From positions 1 to 64,000 of the forward strand of contig CAJQQE010000019.1 of NCBI GenBank assembly GCA_905480395.1: a stretch of DNA of 64,000 nt, read 5' to 3'. Source of the DNA: an uncultured Phycisphaerales bacterium. Lineage in GTDB: Bacteria; Planctomycetota; Phycisphaerae; Phycisphaerales; SM1A02. The position numbers and the translations under genes are program-made. The notes beneath the pieces were generated by a model that was not told the DNA's origin, searched no databases, and saw only the letters and a list, made by a program, of their open reading frames with translations. Positions 28,616 through 38,307 of this stretch are shown here, piece after piece (positions within the stretch are counted from its first letter, which is position 1; the number at the start of each line of letters is the position of its first letter).

Positions 28616-29832
28616 TTCTGCTTGGCTCCGTTCTCTGAGGCCGGTTGCCCGTAGGCGCCCGCCGGCATCGCACTGGGCGAGTCTAGATTTGCGACGAATT
28701 CCGCCACCCATAACTGGCTCGTCTCGCTCGCCCCGCGCTTGCAGGTCCAGATCATCTCCGAACCATCAGCATCGAAGGCGGGGAGAACGTCGGCCGCCGG
28801 CCCAAATGTGAGGCGTCGCATGCCAGTGCCGTACTTCATGCTCGGCGGCAAGGCGTCGTCGTTCTGGGCCGCATCCACAAGAAAGACCTCGTAGTTTCGA
28901 TGGCTGACCGCACTGGTGGCAAACACCATTCGCTGGCCATCCGGGTGCCAGAAGGGACACCAGTTGACGTTGGCGTCGTCGGTGATTTGGATCTCTCGAT
29001 CCACCCCGGTGATCGCGCCACTCTCGTCAAACGCTAGGTCCGCCACGAATACCTGGAGGAGATTATTGGCGTGTCGATCGCTTCGGTAGGTAATGCGTCG
29101 GCCATCCGGTGAGAAGAACGGTCCGCCGTCGTAGCCTGGCTTGCTGATCAGCGTGGTGATGGTTCCGGTGGCGAGATCCTTGATGAAGATGTCGCCTTGT
29201 CCGCTGTCGAGTGAGGTGTACAAAAGGAACCGGCCGTCCGGCGAGAAGCTTCCTTCGGCGGTGTACGAGGTTCCATCACCGACCAATGGATCCAGCGTGC
29301 CAGGAGTTCCATCGGCGGTGCGAAGGTCCGCCGCAACGATCCTCATCTCGGGCGGGAACATCCACCGATATCGCCCACTCCCCCGTTGGTATCCGGGAGG
29401 CGTGTTCTCAGAGGGCGGCGACATGGTGGTCCCGAAGATGACAATGTTGGGGTCAATCGGATGGAACCACCCACAGGTATTGGCCGACCCTTCGGGTGAG
29501 ATCTTTCGAATATTCTCGAGAGACCGAGTCCTTCCGGACTCATCTCGAACGGTGTCCGCGACAAACATCGCATAGAAATCGGCGGGCGGCATCCCGGAGA
29601 TCTGCTCGACCGCTTGGAAGATGATTTTTTCCCCGTCGGGGGAGAAGTAGGACTCTCCCGCCTTTACGAATCGATCATGGAAGGTCAGTTGAACCGGGTC
29701 ATTGAGGAAGGCGGCTTCCTGAGTCTCCCAGTCTGGCGAAGCGACATCGTCCGATGATGGCGCCATCGACGGCAAGGCGGACAAGGTGACCAGAGAGAGC
29801 ACGCAGGCGGGAACCATGGAGAGCAAGAACAT
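28612..29832 (-). CDS. Exported TolB-like (PD40) beta-propeller protein
   Basis: A 406-residue protein with an N-terminal signal peptide (MFLLSMVPACVLSLVTLSAL) and at least four PD40/WD40-like repeats. The repeated YFSPDGEKIIF, SFSPDGRFLLYTS, FFSPDGRRITYRSD and FWHPDGQRMVFATS units give a TolB-type propeller fold. TolB works in the Tol-Pal system, but many planctomycete paralogues are of unknown role, so only the fold is claimed. The ATG at 29832 puts the signal peptide first; the open frame upstream reaches into the divergent RluA gene. The stop overlaps nadB by 4 bases. Confidence 0.75.
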   Translation of the reverse strand: MFLLSMVPACVLSLVTLSALPSMAPSSDDVASPDWETQEAAFLNDPVQLTFHDRFVKAGESYFSPDGEKIIFQAVEQISGMPPADFYAMFVADTVRDESGRTRSLENIRKISPEGSANTCGWFHPIDPNIVIFGTTMSPPSENTPPGYQRGSGRYRWMFPPEMRIVAADLRTADGTPGTLDPLVGDGTSYTAEGSFSPDGRFLLYTSLDSGQGDIFIKDLATGTITTLISKPGYDGGPFFSPDGRRITYRSDRHANNLLQVFVADLAFDESGAITGVDREIQITDDANVNWCPFWHPDGQRMVFATSAVSHRNYEVFLVDAAQNDDALPPSMKYGTGMRRLTFGPAADVLPAFDADGSEMIWTCKRGASETSQLWVAEFVANLDSPSAMPAGAYGQPASENGAKQK

Positions 29833-29995
29833 GTCGTAGAAGACTCCACATCGGGCGGCGTCGATCGATCCCGGTCGGACGATCCCCGAATTGGGATTCA
29901 TCACGATCCGGACGGAAGTCCCTAGTCTATCGGTCCCCTCGATCGTTTTCCCGTTTTCGAGGGATCCTCCCCATCTCCTGATCCGGCGTTTTCCC

Positions 29996-30670
29996 GTGCT
30001 TCCACCCGTTCTCCACCTTGATGACCGATTCATCGTCCTCGATAAGCCGACTGGCTTACTCTCCGTACCCGGCATCGGCCCTGAAAAGGCGGATTGTCTC
30101 GCCAGTCGGGTGAATGTGACGTATCCGGAGGCCCGCATCGTGCATCGGCTCGATCGAGACACCAGCGGCGTCATCGTGATGGGTCGCGATGCCGAAGCAC
30201 ATCGAGAATTGAGCCGGCAATTCCAAGACCGAGAGACCGAAAAGACCTATCACGCGCTGATCGGTGGACACCCGAAAGAAGATGCAGGCGAGATCGATCT
30301 CCCGTTACGGAAGGACCTCGATGACCCGCCGCGACAAATGGTCGACTTCGAGCGCGGAAAAGCCAGCTTGACGAAGTGGATCGTGACCAGCCGCGGTGAG
30401 ATCGGCGATCTCAACGATGCGCTCGCGGCGCCCGACGCCGATCCGCGAATGCCCATCACCAGACTCGAGCTCACCCCGCTGACCGGGCGCAGTCATCAGC
30501 TCAGACTTCACCTCAAATCGATCGGGCATCCAATCCTAGGCGACGACCTGTACGCCCCCGATCCGCTTCGTGCCGCTGTGAGCCGGCTCTGCTTGCATGC
30601 CTCAAGGCTTGACCTCACGCACCCGGGAAACGCCTCACCAATGTCCTTCCGGTCCCCGCCGCCGTTCTAA
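29996..30670 (+). CDS. RluA-family pseudouridine synthase
   Basis: A 224-residue enzyme that converts specific uridines in rRNA or tRNA to pseudouridine. The catalytic HRLDRDTSG (Asp53), LDKPTGLLSVPG entry, and GRSHQLRLHLKSIGHPILGDDLY motif define the RluA family. There is no S4 domain, as in the shorter members such as RluA itself. The GTG at 29996 begins exactly at the family start; the ATG at 29891 would add 35 residues without similarity. The target nucleotide cannot be predicted. A nested hairpin spans its 3' end. Confidence 0.85.
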   Translation: MLPPVLHLDDRFIVLDKPTGLLSVPGIGPEKADCLASRVNVTYPEARIVHRLDRDTSGVIVMGRDAEAHRELSRQFQDRETEKTYHALIGGHPKEDAGEIDLPLRKDLDDPPRQMVDFERGKASLTKWIVTSRGEIGDLNDALAAPDADPRMPITRLELTPLTGRSHQLRLHLKSIGHPILGDDLYAPDPLRAAVSRLCLHASRLDLTHPGNASPMSFRSPPPF

Positions 30671-30708
30671 GCCCAGGTGCGAATCCCCCGCACACTTTTC
30701 TTAGAACG
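30663..30708 (+). terminator. Nested inverted repeat at the 3' end of the RluA gene
   Basis: A 9-bp outer repeat (CGTTCTAAG 30663-30671, CTTAGAACG 30700-30708) includes the RluA stop codon. Inside it GTGCG (30677-30681) pairs with CGCAC (30689-30693) and is followed by ACACTTTTC, like a weak intrinsic terminator. The two forms are mutually compatible, so it could end transcription or protect the mRNA. Confidence 0.5.
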
Positions 30709-30764
30709 CCAAAAAAATCTTCTTCGGCTTGTTTCTCAAGGCGAATTCGATCATCCTTTCTCTT

Positions 30765-31904
30765 ATGAACCGATCGAACCAACCCGTCGTTCTCGCACCC
30801 ACCGTCGGTCGATTTCTGATCGGCATGCTGGTCGCCGGCCTGTTCACTTCGCCGGTCTTGGCGCAAGCAGACAAAGTCCAGCGGGATCTGGTTCCCGCCG
30901 TGAACGTCACCAGTGTCGGGGAGGGGCCACCGATCCTCCTGCGATGGCTGGCGACCCAAGATGCGGCGAGCACGCTGCAAGTGTCCACTCGAACCGTTCC
31001 CACCTTGCTTGAAAACGGGCTCAGCCTCAAGGAAGACACCGAGGCGACGCTCGCCAAGACGCCGCGTCCACCCCTCGAGCGATTCTGGACGATTCAAGGG
31101 CGGATCAGGGAGACCGAGCTTCCCTCGATGCCTCGAGCCCAGTGGCGGGTGCTCGATGGCGCGGCGCGGCTGTACATGCTCAGGCCGGCGGCAGTCCCCG
31201 AAGCGACCGTCGAGAATGACGATCGCGAGCGACCAACCAAATCGGCACCGATCCAGACCAAGCCGGGGCCCGATCGGCCAGATCCAACCGGTTCTCAGAT
31301 CCCGTCAGCTTCCGGACCCAATTCCTCCGCGTTTGAGAAATCCAGAGCATTCGCACGGGTTCAAGACAACGCGATCTCTCGCTGCGCCGGCGCCGCGATC
31401 TCCCAGCAATTCTCCGGTGACGGCTTGGTGCCCACCAGCATCCAGATTCGATTGGAAACCGCCAGTCCTCGAACCATGTACGAGGTCGAGCGACTCACGT
31501 CGATCCTCCGGCTCTCGGGGACCCTGATTCCGAACCAGCCAATCGGAATCGGCGGAACCTGGGTCAGCCGTTGGACGAATTTGGAGCAGAGAACACCGGT
31601 CGAGACGGTCATGACTTGGACTCTTGCGAGCGTTGACGACGCGGCGCTCGAAGCCACGGGGATCGCGGAGACCGCGGTGCTCAAGGTGCGATACACCCGC
31701 CGAATCGTCCAAGGACTCGACGACGAACCGGTCGCTCCTCGTCTGATCACCATGCTGGAATCCGACGGAAACGGCGAGATCCGTCTCATCATGCGAAACC
31801 CCATGCATCTCAACGCCCAACTTGTCCAGATGCCGGTGCGACGTGACCCCAAGGCTCCCGGCGCGGTTGAGGTCACCAGAATGCGAGTGATCACGACCGA
31901 GTGA
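30765..31904 (+). CDS. Exported protein of unknown function
   Basis: A 379-residue protein with a signal peptide (about 1-33, core LIGMLVAGLFTSPVLA with cleavage after LAQA). The mature part has two strand-rich segments joined by a Pro/Ser/Asn-rich linker (about 135-200). The second segment contains GIGGTWVSRW and RYTRRIVQGL. I recognise no family. The ATG at 30765 gives the better signal peptide than the upstream in-frame ATG at 30729. It lies 84 bases before the Gfo/Idh gene on the same strand, but a shared role is not evident. Confidence 0.6.
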   Translation: MNRSNQPVVLAPTVGRFLIGMLVAGLFTSPVLAQADKVQRDLVPAVNVTSVGEGPPILLRWLATQDAASTLQVSTRTVPTLLENGLSLKEDTEATLAKTPRPPLERFWTIQGRIRETELPSMPRAQWRVLDGAARLYMLRPAAVPEATVENDDRERPTKSAPIQTKPGPDRPDPTGSQIPSASGPNSSAFEKSRAFARVQDNAISRCAGAAISQQFSGDGLVPTSIQIRLETASPRTMYEVERLTSILRLSGTLIPNQPIGIGGTWVSRWTNLEQRTPVETVMTWTLASVDDAALEATGIAETAVLKVRYTRRIVQGLDDEPVAPRLITMLESDGNGEIRLIMRNPMHLNAQLVQMPVRRDPKAPGAVEVTRMRVITTE

Positions 31905-31988
31905 TCCACGGCGCTGTGGGTCGAGGGAAGTCTGTCCTCACCACCGCCAGCCAACGTCTTTGTTTCCACCCACCTCGGGTCTCGACGC

Positions 31989-33044
31989 ATGAATCAGCCT
32001 GAGAAAATCTGCCGCTGGGGCGTACTGGGAACCGCGTCGATCGCCAGAAAGAACGTCCGTGCCATGCATCTGGCGGACAACGCGCATCCGATCGCGATCG
32101 CGAGTCGAAGTCTTGACCAGGCCGTCGCTTTCGCGGCGGCGCATCAGGTGGACCGACCGTACGGCAGTTACCAGGCGATTCTGGATGATCCAGACGTCGA
32201 CGCTGTGTACATCCCCCTCCCCACCACCCTGCATCGCGAGTGGACGATTCGCGCCGCCGCCGCAGGCAAGCATGTCCTGTGTGAAAAACCCGTTGCACCA
32301 AATGCGGTGGACGCCAAAGCCATGATCGACGCGTGCCAAGATGCCGGCGTGCAGTTCATGGACGGCGTGATGTTCATGCATCATGCGCGGATGCAGGTAC
32401 TCGAATCACACCTTCCGGACATCGGCGGGGAATCAACCCTGATCACCAGCAGTTTCACGTTCCGCGGTGATGAGTCATTCTTCGAGAAAAACATTCGAGG
32501 CGACTCCGCGATGGAACCGCTCGGATGCGTTGGGGATCTCGGTTGGTACTCGGTTCGGATCACCCTCGAAGCGATGCAGGCCATGCCCAAGTCGGTCCGG
32601 GCAAGACACCATCAGTCGCATGCCAGTGTCCCGACACACACCACCGCGGAGATGTCGTTTTCGGGAACCGACGGAGATCGCCACGCATTCCTGCATTGTT
32701 CGTTCCTGCATCCCCTCCGACAGCGAGTCGAAATCTGTGGCTCCATCGGAACGATGCGACTGGATGATTTCGTCATCGGAAGTCCCACCAAGGCCTGTCT
32801 CTACCTTGAAACTGAATCGCGCTTGACCGAATACGACCTTGTGGCCGAGCGACGCGTCGAGTGTCTCACCACCGAAAATTGCGTCCAAGAGGTCGAGATG
32901 ATCCGGAATTTCTCCGAGATCGCCCGAGGCGCGACTCCCCTTCAGCCCAGCTGGGGTGAGCGTTCCCACGCCACGCAACGGGTGATCGACGCGATCATGA
33001 ATTCAGCCTCCCAGGATGGGACGAACGTGATCATCCCGGACTGA
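31989..33044 (+). CDS. Gfo/Idh/MocA family oxidoreductase
   Basis: A 351-residue NAD(P)-dependent dehydrogenase. The N-terminal Rossmann domain opens with WGVLGTASIARKN, and HVLCEKPVA (around 99-107) carries the family EKP motif with the catalytic Lys. The second domain has GCVGDLGWYSVRI, typical of D-xylose/dihydrodiol-type members. Substrates of the family are sugars, inositols or their derivatives, here unknown. The next gene encodes a very large glycosidase-like protein 116 bases downstream, so the two may act in one carbohydrate pathway (inference). Confidence 0.85.
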   Translation: MNQPEKICRWGVLGTASIARKNVRAMHLADNAHPIAIASRSLDQAVAFAAAHQVDRPYGSYQAILDDPDVDAVYIPLPTTLHREWTIRAAAAGKHVLCEKPVAPNAVDAKAMIDACQDAGVQFMDGVMFMHHARMQVLESHLPDIGGESTLITSSFTFRGDESFFEKNIRGDSAMEPLGCVGDLGWYSVRITLEAMQAMPKSVRARHHQSHASVPTHTTAEMSFSGTDGDRHAFLHCSFLHPLRQRVEICGSIGTMRLDDFVIGSPTKACLYLETESRLTEYDLVAERRVECLTTENCVQEVEMIRNFSEIARGATPLQPSWGERSHATQRVIDAIMNSASQDGTNVIIPD

Positions 33045-33160
33045 GATCCGTCCACTCTGAACCGCCACGAAATCTCGACCTCGAGATCCGGAGAAGGGTT
33101 GATGATCTGCGTTCTCCCGCTGATACACTTCGCAACCCTCACCATTCCACGGAAGAATTG

Positions 33161-36100
33161 ATGAACACCGGAACCATGCGTACCGAAGGGCTCTGCGAGA
33201 TCGATGGCGTCGCGTGCTATCGGGTCCCCGATATCGATCGCATGCCGCCGTTTCTCGTGACGGTGGTGAGCCCATCCGATCACTGGCTCTACGTCTCTTC
33301 CAATGGAGGACTGACTGCGGGCCGAGTGAATAACGGCAACTGTCTCTTTCCATACCGAACCGATGATCTGATTCACCAAGTCCATGCATTCTCGGGACCA
33401 TGGACCGGCATCCGCGTGGGCAGCGTGCTTTGGGAGCCGTTCTCCGCACGACCGACACCCGGCATCACCCGATCACTCGCACGCTCGGTGTCCGGTGACC
33501 GCATCGTCTTTGAGGAAGCGAATCCCGTCATGGGGCTTCGGATCCGTGCGTGGTGGGCCTTCAGTGAACGGTCGGGATTCGTTCGGACCGTCACCATTGA
33601 ACGCGACGGCACGGGACCGGCGGCACTCGATTTCGAAGTGGTCGATGGCCTTCGGGAGTTTGTCGCGGCCGGCGCGGATCTCGGCGTCATGCAAACCATG
33701 AGTTGCCTGGTCAATGCCTATACGCGAGCCGAGCAATCGATCGACTCCAGACTCGCCACGATCTCCATGGAATCAGCGTTGAGCGATCGGGCCGAACCTG
33801 CGGAATCGCTCTACGCGACCACGGTGTGGTCGACCGGTCTTCCGGATGGCACGGTGTCGCTGTCCACGCAGACGATCGAATCCTTCGCCCGCGAGGGGAT
33901 TTTCACCCCCAACTCGCTCTTAAAAGGACACCCCTCGGCCTACCTCCTGCATTCCCCCCTCTCATTAGGGCCAGAAGAGTCGGCCACGTGGTCAATCGTC
34001 AGCGACGTCCGGCGAACCCAGGCCCAAGTCGCCGACCTGTCTCAACGACTTGAATCGGAGAACGATCTGGCCGTAATACTCGCCGCGGAGATCGATGAAA
34101 CCACCAGGGCGATCGACGCCATTCTGGTCGATACCGACGGCATCCAGTGCAGCGGCGATCCGATTCTCGACGCCCACCATCGAACCAACACCCTCTTCAA
34201 CGACATGCGCGGCGGTGTCTTTGTCGACGGCGTGAACCTCCCATGGCGGGACTGGGTCGACTTCTGTCGTCAACGCAATGCGGATACGTCACTCCTTCAT
34301 CGAAAATGGCTTGAGTCGCGCGAAGATCAAGCTTGGATCGACCGTGCCACGCTGGTCAGGGAAGCCGCGTCCTTTGGCGACCCGAACCTAGAACGCATCG
34401 CGTGGGAATATCTACCCGTGTGGTTCGGCCGCCGTCATGGCGATCCAAGCCGACCGTGGAACGCCTTCAACATTCGCATCAAGCACGCCGATGGTGAGAG
34501 ACGACTCACCTACGAAGGAAACTGGCGGGACATCTTCCAGAATTGGGAAGCCCTTGCCTTCTCCAGCCCCGGCTGGATTGACCACGTCATTGCCAAGTTT
34601 CTCAACGCATCGACTCCCGACGGGTTCAATCCCTATCGCATCACCCGCGAGGGAATCGATTGGGAGGCACCCGAGCCGGACAATCCTTGGAGCAACATCG
34701 GCTACTGGGGCGATCACCAAATCGGCTACCTGACCCGCCTCCTCGAACTTTCACGACAGATCCAACCCGGTCGGCTCGATGCTTGGCTCAACCATCCGAT
34801 CTTCTCCCACGCCGACGTTCCCTATCGTCTCGCCGATCATGCGGATCTGATCGCTCACCCGCGGAACACCATCGCCTTCGATGATCGTGCTCATGCGATC
34901 TCTCTCGATCGTGCCGAGAAGAATGGTGCCGACGGCCGACTGGTGCACGATGCCCAAGGCCAGATCGTTCATGTGACCCTCGCCGAGAAACTCCTGATTC
35001 CGGTCCTCTCCAAGCTTTCTGCCTTTGTGCCCGATGGTGGCATCTGGATGAACACCCAGCGCCCCGAATGGAACGATGCCAACAACGCGCTGGCGGGGTT
35101 CGGCCTCTCGATGGTGACCGCCTGTTATCTGCGTCGACATCTGGTTCTCCTTCAATCGATGTTCTCAAATCACCCGGGGGAACTCCAGATCACCGACCGG
35201 GTTGCCGACTGGATGCGTGAGGTGACCGGCGTCTTCGATCGTCATCGAACACTGCTCGACGACCCCGCGATCGGCGACCGAAATCGCTTGGCGATCCTCA
35301 AGGAACTCGGCGGCGCCTTCGAGATCTATCGTCATCGATTGGCCTCGACGGCATCTTCAGAAGCGGTCGATCGATCACTGGCGGTGTCCCTCTGCGTCGC
35401 GGCGATCGCCTGGCTCGATCACGCCATCAAGACCAACCAACGGGAGGACGGCCTCTACCACGGCTACAACCTCGTCGCGTTTGATCAAGACACCGCGACC
35501 GTCCACCACCTTCCCGAGATGCTCGAAGGCCAAGTGGCGGTTCTCTCCTCGGGCGGCCTCGATTCCAAGGCTTCCGCAGAACTGCTCGAACGGCTCTTTC
35601 AGTCATCGCTGCATCGGACCGACCACGACACGTTCCTGCTCTACCCAGTTCGCGAGATACCCGCCCTCGGCGACAAGGGCGTGCTGGACCCTGAAGACCT
35701 TAGCGCCAACCCGCTCCTCGTCGGTCTCGTCCGAGCCGGAGATACTCGCCTCATCGAATCCGACGGTGGCGGAACCGTTCGTTTCGCGACACCACTCCGC
35801 AACCGGCGTGACGTCGCCCACGTACTCGATGCGCTTGAGGGAGATCCGATCTTCGCTGGCCCTGCTGCCGCCCATCGCAGCGAGACGATCGAACTCTACG
35901 AACGAGTCTTCGATCACCATCGCTTCACCGGCAGATCTGGCGGCATGTACGGCTACGAGGGTATTGGGTGCACCTACTGGCACATGGTCTCCAAACTGCT
36001 GGTCGCGGCGGGCGAGTGCGTACAGCATGGTGAGGACTCTGATCAACCGGCGGAACTGATCGGCCGTCTGCGTGGTTCGTACCACCGCATCCGCGACGGG

Positions 36101-36574
36101 CTCGGATTCCGTCAATCCGCCGCCCGATTCGGCGCCCTCCCGATCGATGCGTACTCGCACACGCCAAGCGATCGCGGCGCTCAACAACCGGGAATGACCG
36201 GACAAGTGAAAGAAGAGCTCATCACCCGGAGAATGGAACTCGGCGTTCGCTTCGATTCCGGTGGAATTCGATTCGCCCCTGGCTTGCTGCTTGATGACGA
36301 ATGGCGAACGGACGAGGGTGAGTGGTTGATTCCCGCCGGAGACCGTTCCCCGGCCCGACGCATTTCAATTCCCACCCCCGGACTCGGCTTCCAAATGTGC
36401 GGCGTACCGGTGGTGTATCAACGAGGGGTCGGCCCCATCCGAATTCACTTGACCGATGCGGCCGGAAACACCCGCCTCATTAAGAGCGATACCATCGGCC
36501 CCGGAGATGCCCGCGGTATTTTCGAACGCGATGGACGTGTCTCGATGATCACCGTGGAAATTACAAAACACTGA
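33161..36574 (+). CDS. Very large six-hairpin-glycosidase-like protein
   Basis: A 1137-residue protein without a signal peptide. The N-terminal third is strand-rich, like the supersandwich domain of GH94-type phosphorylases. The middle third is helical with many Trp and Asp residues, including WNDANNALAGFGLSMVTACYLRRHL (about 636-660), as in (alpha/alpha)6 enzymes. GGMYGYEGIGCTYWHM follows later. The function could be glycoside hydrolase or phosphorylase. No specific GH family can be assigned without a search, and catalytic residues are not proposed. The ATG at 33161 has GGAAG a few bases upstream. It follows the Gfo/Idh gene by 116 bases, and a long non-coding stretch follows. Confidence 0.55.
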   Translation: MNTGTMRTEGLCEIDGVACYRVPDIDRMPPFLVTVVSPSDHWLYVSSNGGLTAGRVNNGNCLFPYRTDDLIHQVHAFSGPWTGIRVGSVLWEPFSARPTPGITRSLARSVSGDRIVFEEANPVMGLRIRAWWAFSERSGFVRTVTIERDGTGPAALDFEVVDGLREFVAAGADLGVMQTMSCLVNAYTRAEQSIDSRLATISMESALSDRAEPAESLYATTVWSTGLPDGTVSLSTQTIESFAREGIFTPNSLLKGHPSAYLLHSPLSLGPEESATWSIVSDVRRTQAQVADLSQRLESENDLAVILAAEIDETTRAIDAILVDTDGIQCSGDPILDAHHRTNTLFNDMRGGVFVDGVNLPWRDWVDFCRQRNADTSLLHRKWLESREDQAWIDRATLVREAASFGDPNLERIAWEYLPVWFGRRHGDPSRPWNAFNIRIKHADGERRLTYEGNWRDIFQNWEALAFSSPGWIDHVIAKFLNASTPDGFNPYRITREGIDWEAPEPDNPWSNIGYWGDHQIGYLTRLLELSRQIQPGRLDAWLNHPIFSHADVPYRLADHADLIAHPRNTIAFDDRAHAISLDRAEKNGADGRLVHDAQGQIVHVTLAEKLLIPVLSKLSAFVPDGGIWMNTQRPEWNDANNALAGFGLSMVTACYLRRHLVLLQSMFSNHPGELQITDRVADWMREVTGVFDRHRTLLDDPAIGDRNRLAILKELGGAFEIYRHRLASTASSEAVDRSLAVSLCVAAIAWLDHAIKTNQREDGLYHGYNLVAFDQDTATVHHLPEMLEGQVAVLSSGGLDSKASAELLERLFQSSLHRTDHDTFLLYPVREIPALGDKGVLDPEDLSANPLLVGLVRAGDTRLIESDGGGTVRFATPLRNRRDVAHVLDALEGDPIFAGPAAAHRSETIELYERVFDHHRFTGRSGGMYGYEGIGCTYWHMVSKLLVAAGECVQHGEDSDQPAELIGRLRGSYHRIRDGLGFRQSAARFGALPIDAYSHTPSDRGAQQPGMTGQVKEELITRRMELGVRFDSGGIRFAPGLLLDDEWRTDEGEWLIPAGDRSPARRISIPTPGLGFQMCGVPVVYQRGVGPIRIHLTDAAGNTRLIKSDTIGPGDARGIFERDGRVSMITVEITKH

Positions 36575-37222
36575 CGAAAATAAGTGAATCAGGTCCAGGC
36601 GATCACTGTGGGAGGAGACACGTTCGTCTGCGTGATGACCGGAGGTCTTCACCAGCATTCCCCCGGACCTGATTCCGCCTCGTCGATCCTGGTTCACCAG
36701 AAGACGATGCCAACTCGATTTCCTCACCTCCTAAGACGATGGAAGTCTGGAGAAGGTTCGCGGGTTGCGACGAAAACGGGTTCACGGTCGGTCCTGGGCG
36801 TTCTCCACTCGCAAGCGTGCCGAAGCGGCCACGTTCCGTTGAAGCGCCCACTCGCCATTGGTGATCGCACCGTCACTCAATTGATTGGTGACGCCGCCAT
36901 TTCTCGCTGATACTGGGATCGTGATGGCCGCTTGATCCCACGGCCCGTTCAAAGAGAACTGGGCCCTCAACCCCGCGCGGATGAACCCTGAACGCGCCCA
37001 CAAAAGGGATGACGCCCGATCCTGCCGCGGACCGGGCGCCATCGACGATCGAGGATGCGATGCGAGCGGAGGGGCCGGAAACCTCTGAAGAACCGGGCTC
37101 GCTCGAACAAATCGCGGAAGAACCGCCACCGGCTCCTCGATCGGAGAGAGAACATATCTTGATGAACTTTTTTGAGAATTCGCGTTCTCACCCGCGTCGG
37201 TGAGGTTCGGTTTCCATGCAAG

Positions 37223-37260
37223 CTCATGGCAACCTCATGGCAACCTCAGGGCAACGTCAT
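37223..37260. repeat. 11-bp tandem repeat CTCATGGCAAC
   Basis: Two exact copies (37223-37244), a third with one change (37245-37255) and a partial fourth. It lies in the gene-poor stretch. Confidence 0.8.
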
Positions 37261-37645
37261 TAAAACGTCACTCGGGACATCCAAAGATGCACCGTCGTTC
37301 CACGGATTTTCGCGATCTCGGAAAAGACGTCTCCATTGCCCCTGGAACAACGTCCGACCATTGGCCTAAGACTCCTTTGAGTCTGCCGAAGCGACCATAC
37401 GAGGCCACCGATCCTCGGGTTGCCTTGAATCCTCAATTTTCTCCGGGCCGAGTCGCCTACGAAACCCGCGAGGAACCGATCGCCTCCCCGACGCCCCCAA
37501 AGAAACCCTCGCACACCGACTCGGCGATCGCGTGCCATTTCCCAACACCAAAATCACGAATCCATCGATCAACTCGAACGCCCAAGCACCACGGCGGCAG
37601 GCCCGGTGAACAGGCCGAGCGCGAGCTGAATCGATCGCCGATCTT

Positions 37646-37680
37646 GGCTGGACATGGCTGGGCATGGCCGGGCATGGCCA
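37646..37680. repeat. 10-bp tandem repeat GGCTGGGCAT
   Basis: Three 10-base units (GGCTGGACAT, GGCTGGGCAT, GGCCGGGCAT) plus half a unit, 48 bases before the end of the convergent membrane protein gene. Same period as the array at 26061 but a different sequence. Confidence 0.8.
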
Positions 37681-37727
37681 TCGTTACCCTGACGCATGAT
37701 TGTTGATCAGGAACGCCTCTGACTCCT

Positions 37728-38177
37728 TTAGGCCGCGTCCCGACGGCTCGCACTTGCCAGCGTGCCAGCCAACGCCGTCCCGATCATGCTCGCAATGAAG
37801 AGGACCACGATGGTACCCACCGTGCGAAGCAGAATCTCCTCGTGATCCACATGCATCCAAATCGCGATCGCACCGATCAGAGTCCCACCGACGATGCACA
37901 GCCAGGAGGCGATCCAGCAGACTTTGGCCAGCAGCACATCGAGCGTCCGCCCGACAATTGAGTTCACCAGCAAACCCAACAGACTCGACGTGAGCATCAG
38001 CCCGATCGTCGCCATCATCCTTCCCGCAAACTCCGTGCTGTCCTCACTCCAAATCATGACAATCAACATGATGGTGACCGCGACCAGCGACATGACACAA
38101 ATAGTCACGAGAACAAGGTTCAAAGAACGAAGCCCATGCCTCCGTTCCGGTGGATTCGCGGCGGTGGTTTCAGGCAT
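37728..38177 (-). CDS. Four-helix membrane protein, unknown function
   Basis: A 149-residue inner-membrane protein. After a 20-residue polar start rich in Pro and Arg come four hydrophobic segments (about 23-46, 55-75, 88-110 and 115-140), the pairs separated by short loops. No enzyme motif or family is recognised. The ATG at 38177 has AAGGG upstream; ATG 38204 or GTG 38219 would add 9-14 residues. It stands alone: the next minus gene starts at 39252 and ends 131 bases away. Confidence 0.6.
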   Translation of the reverse strand: MPETTAANPPERRHGLRSLNLVLVTICVMSLVAVTIMLIVMIWSEDSTEFAGRMMATIGLMLTSSLLGLLVNSIVGRTLDVLLAKVCWIASWLCIVGGTLIGAIAIWMHVDHEEILLRTVGTIVVLFIASMIGTALAGTLASASRRDAA

Positions 38178-38307
38178 TGGATCCCTTTTTTGATCAGATG
38201 TCATGAGCGATCGCGACACGCAACGTTATCCATGATTCAGAACCGCAAGCCTACGACGCTTCGTCATGCCGGCCGCTCAATCTCGACCAACGGACCCGAA
38301 CTCCGGG

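Larger units (their letters stand above)
36575..37727. other. 1.15-kb region with no convincing gene
   Basis: No frame here has both codon use like the neighbours and a recognisable product. The longest candidates are a 168-codon plus frame (37200-37706), dominated by His, Pro, Arg and Trp, and a 64-codon acidic plus frame (37009-37203), whose third-position GC is lower than in surrounding genes. Both look like chance openings. The stretch contains an 11-bp and a 10-bp short tandem repeat, listed separately. No tRNA, strong promoter or terminator is evident. It may be decayed coding DNA. Confidence 0.6.

Noticed and set aside
37009-37203. 64-codon acidic open frame
   Set aside because: No ribosome binding site, lower third-position GC than the surrounding genes, and no recognised family. 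Left as a note in the gene-poor region.
26061-37680. CRISPR arrays
   Set aside because: The repeats are 8-11 bases long, in direct contact without spacers, and no cas gene is near.
37200-37706. 168-codon open frame
   Set aside because: Composition (His, Pro, Arg, Trp) and codon use do not match neighbours. It spans both short tandem repeats, and no protein similarity is recognised.
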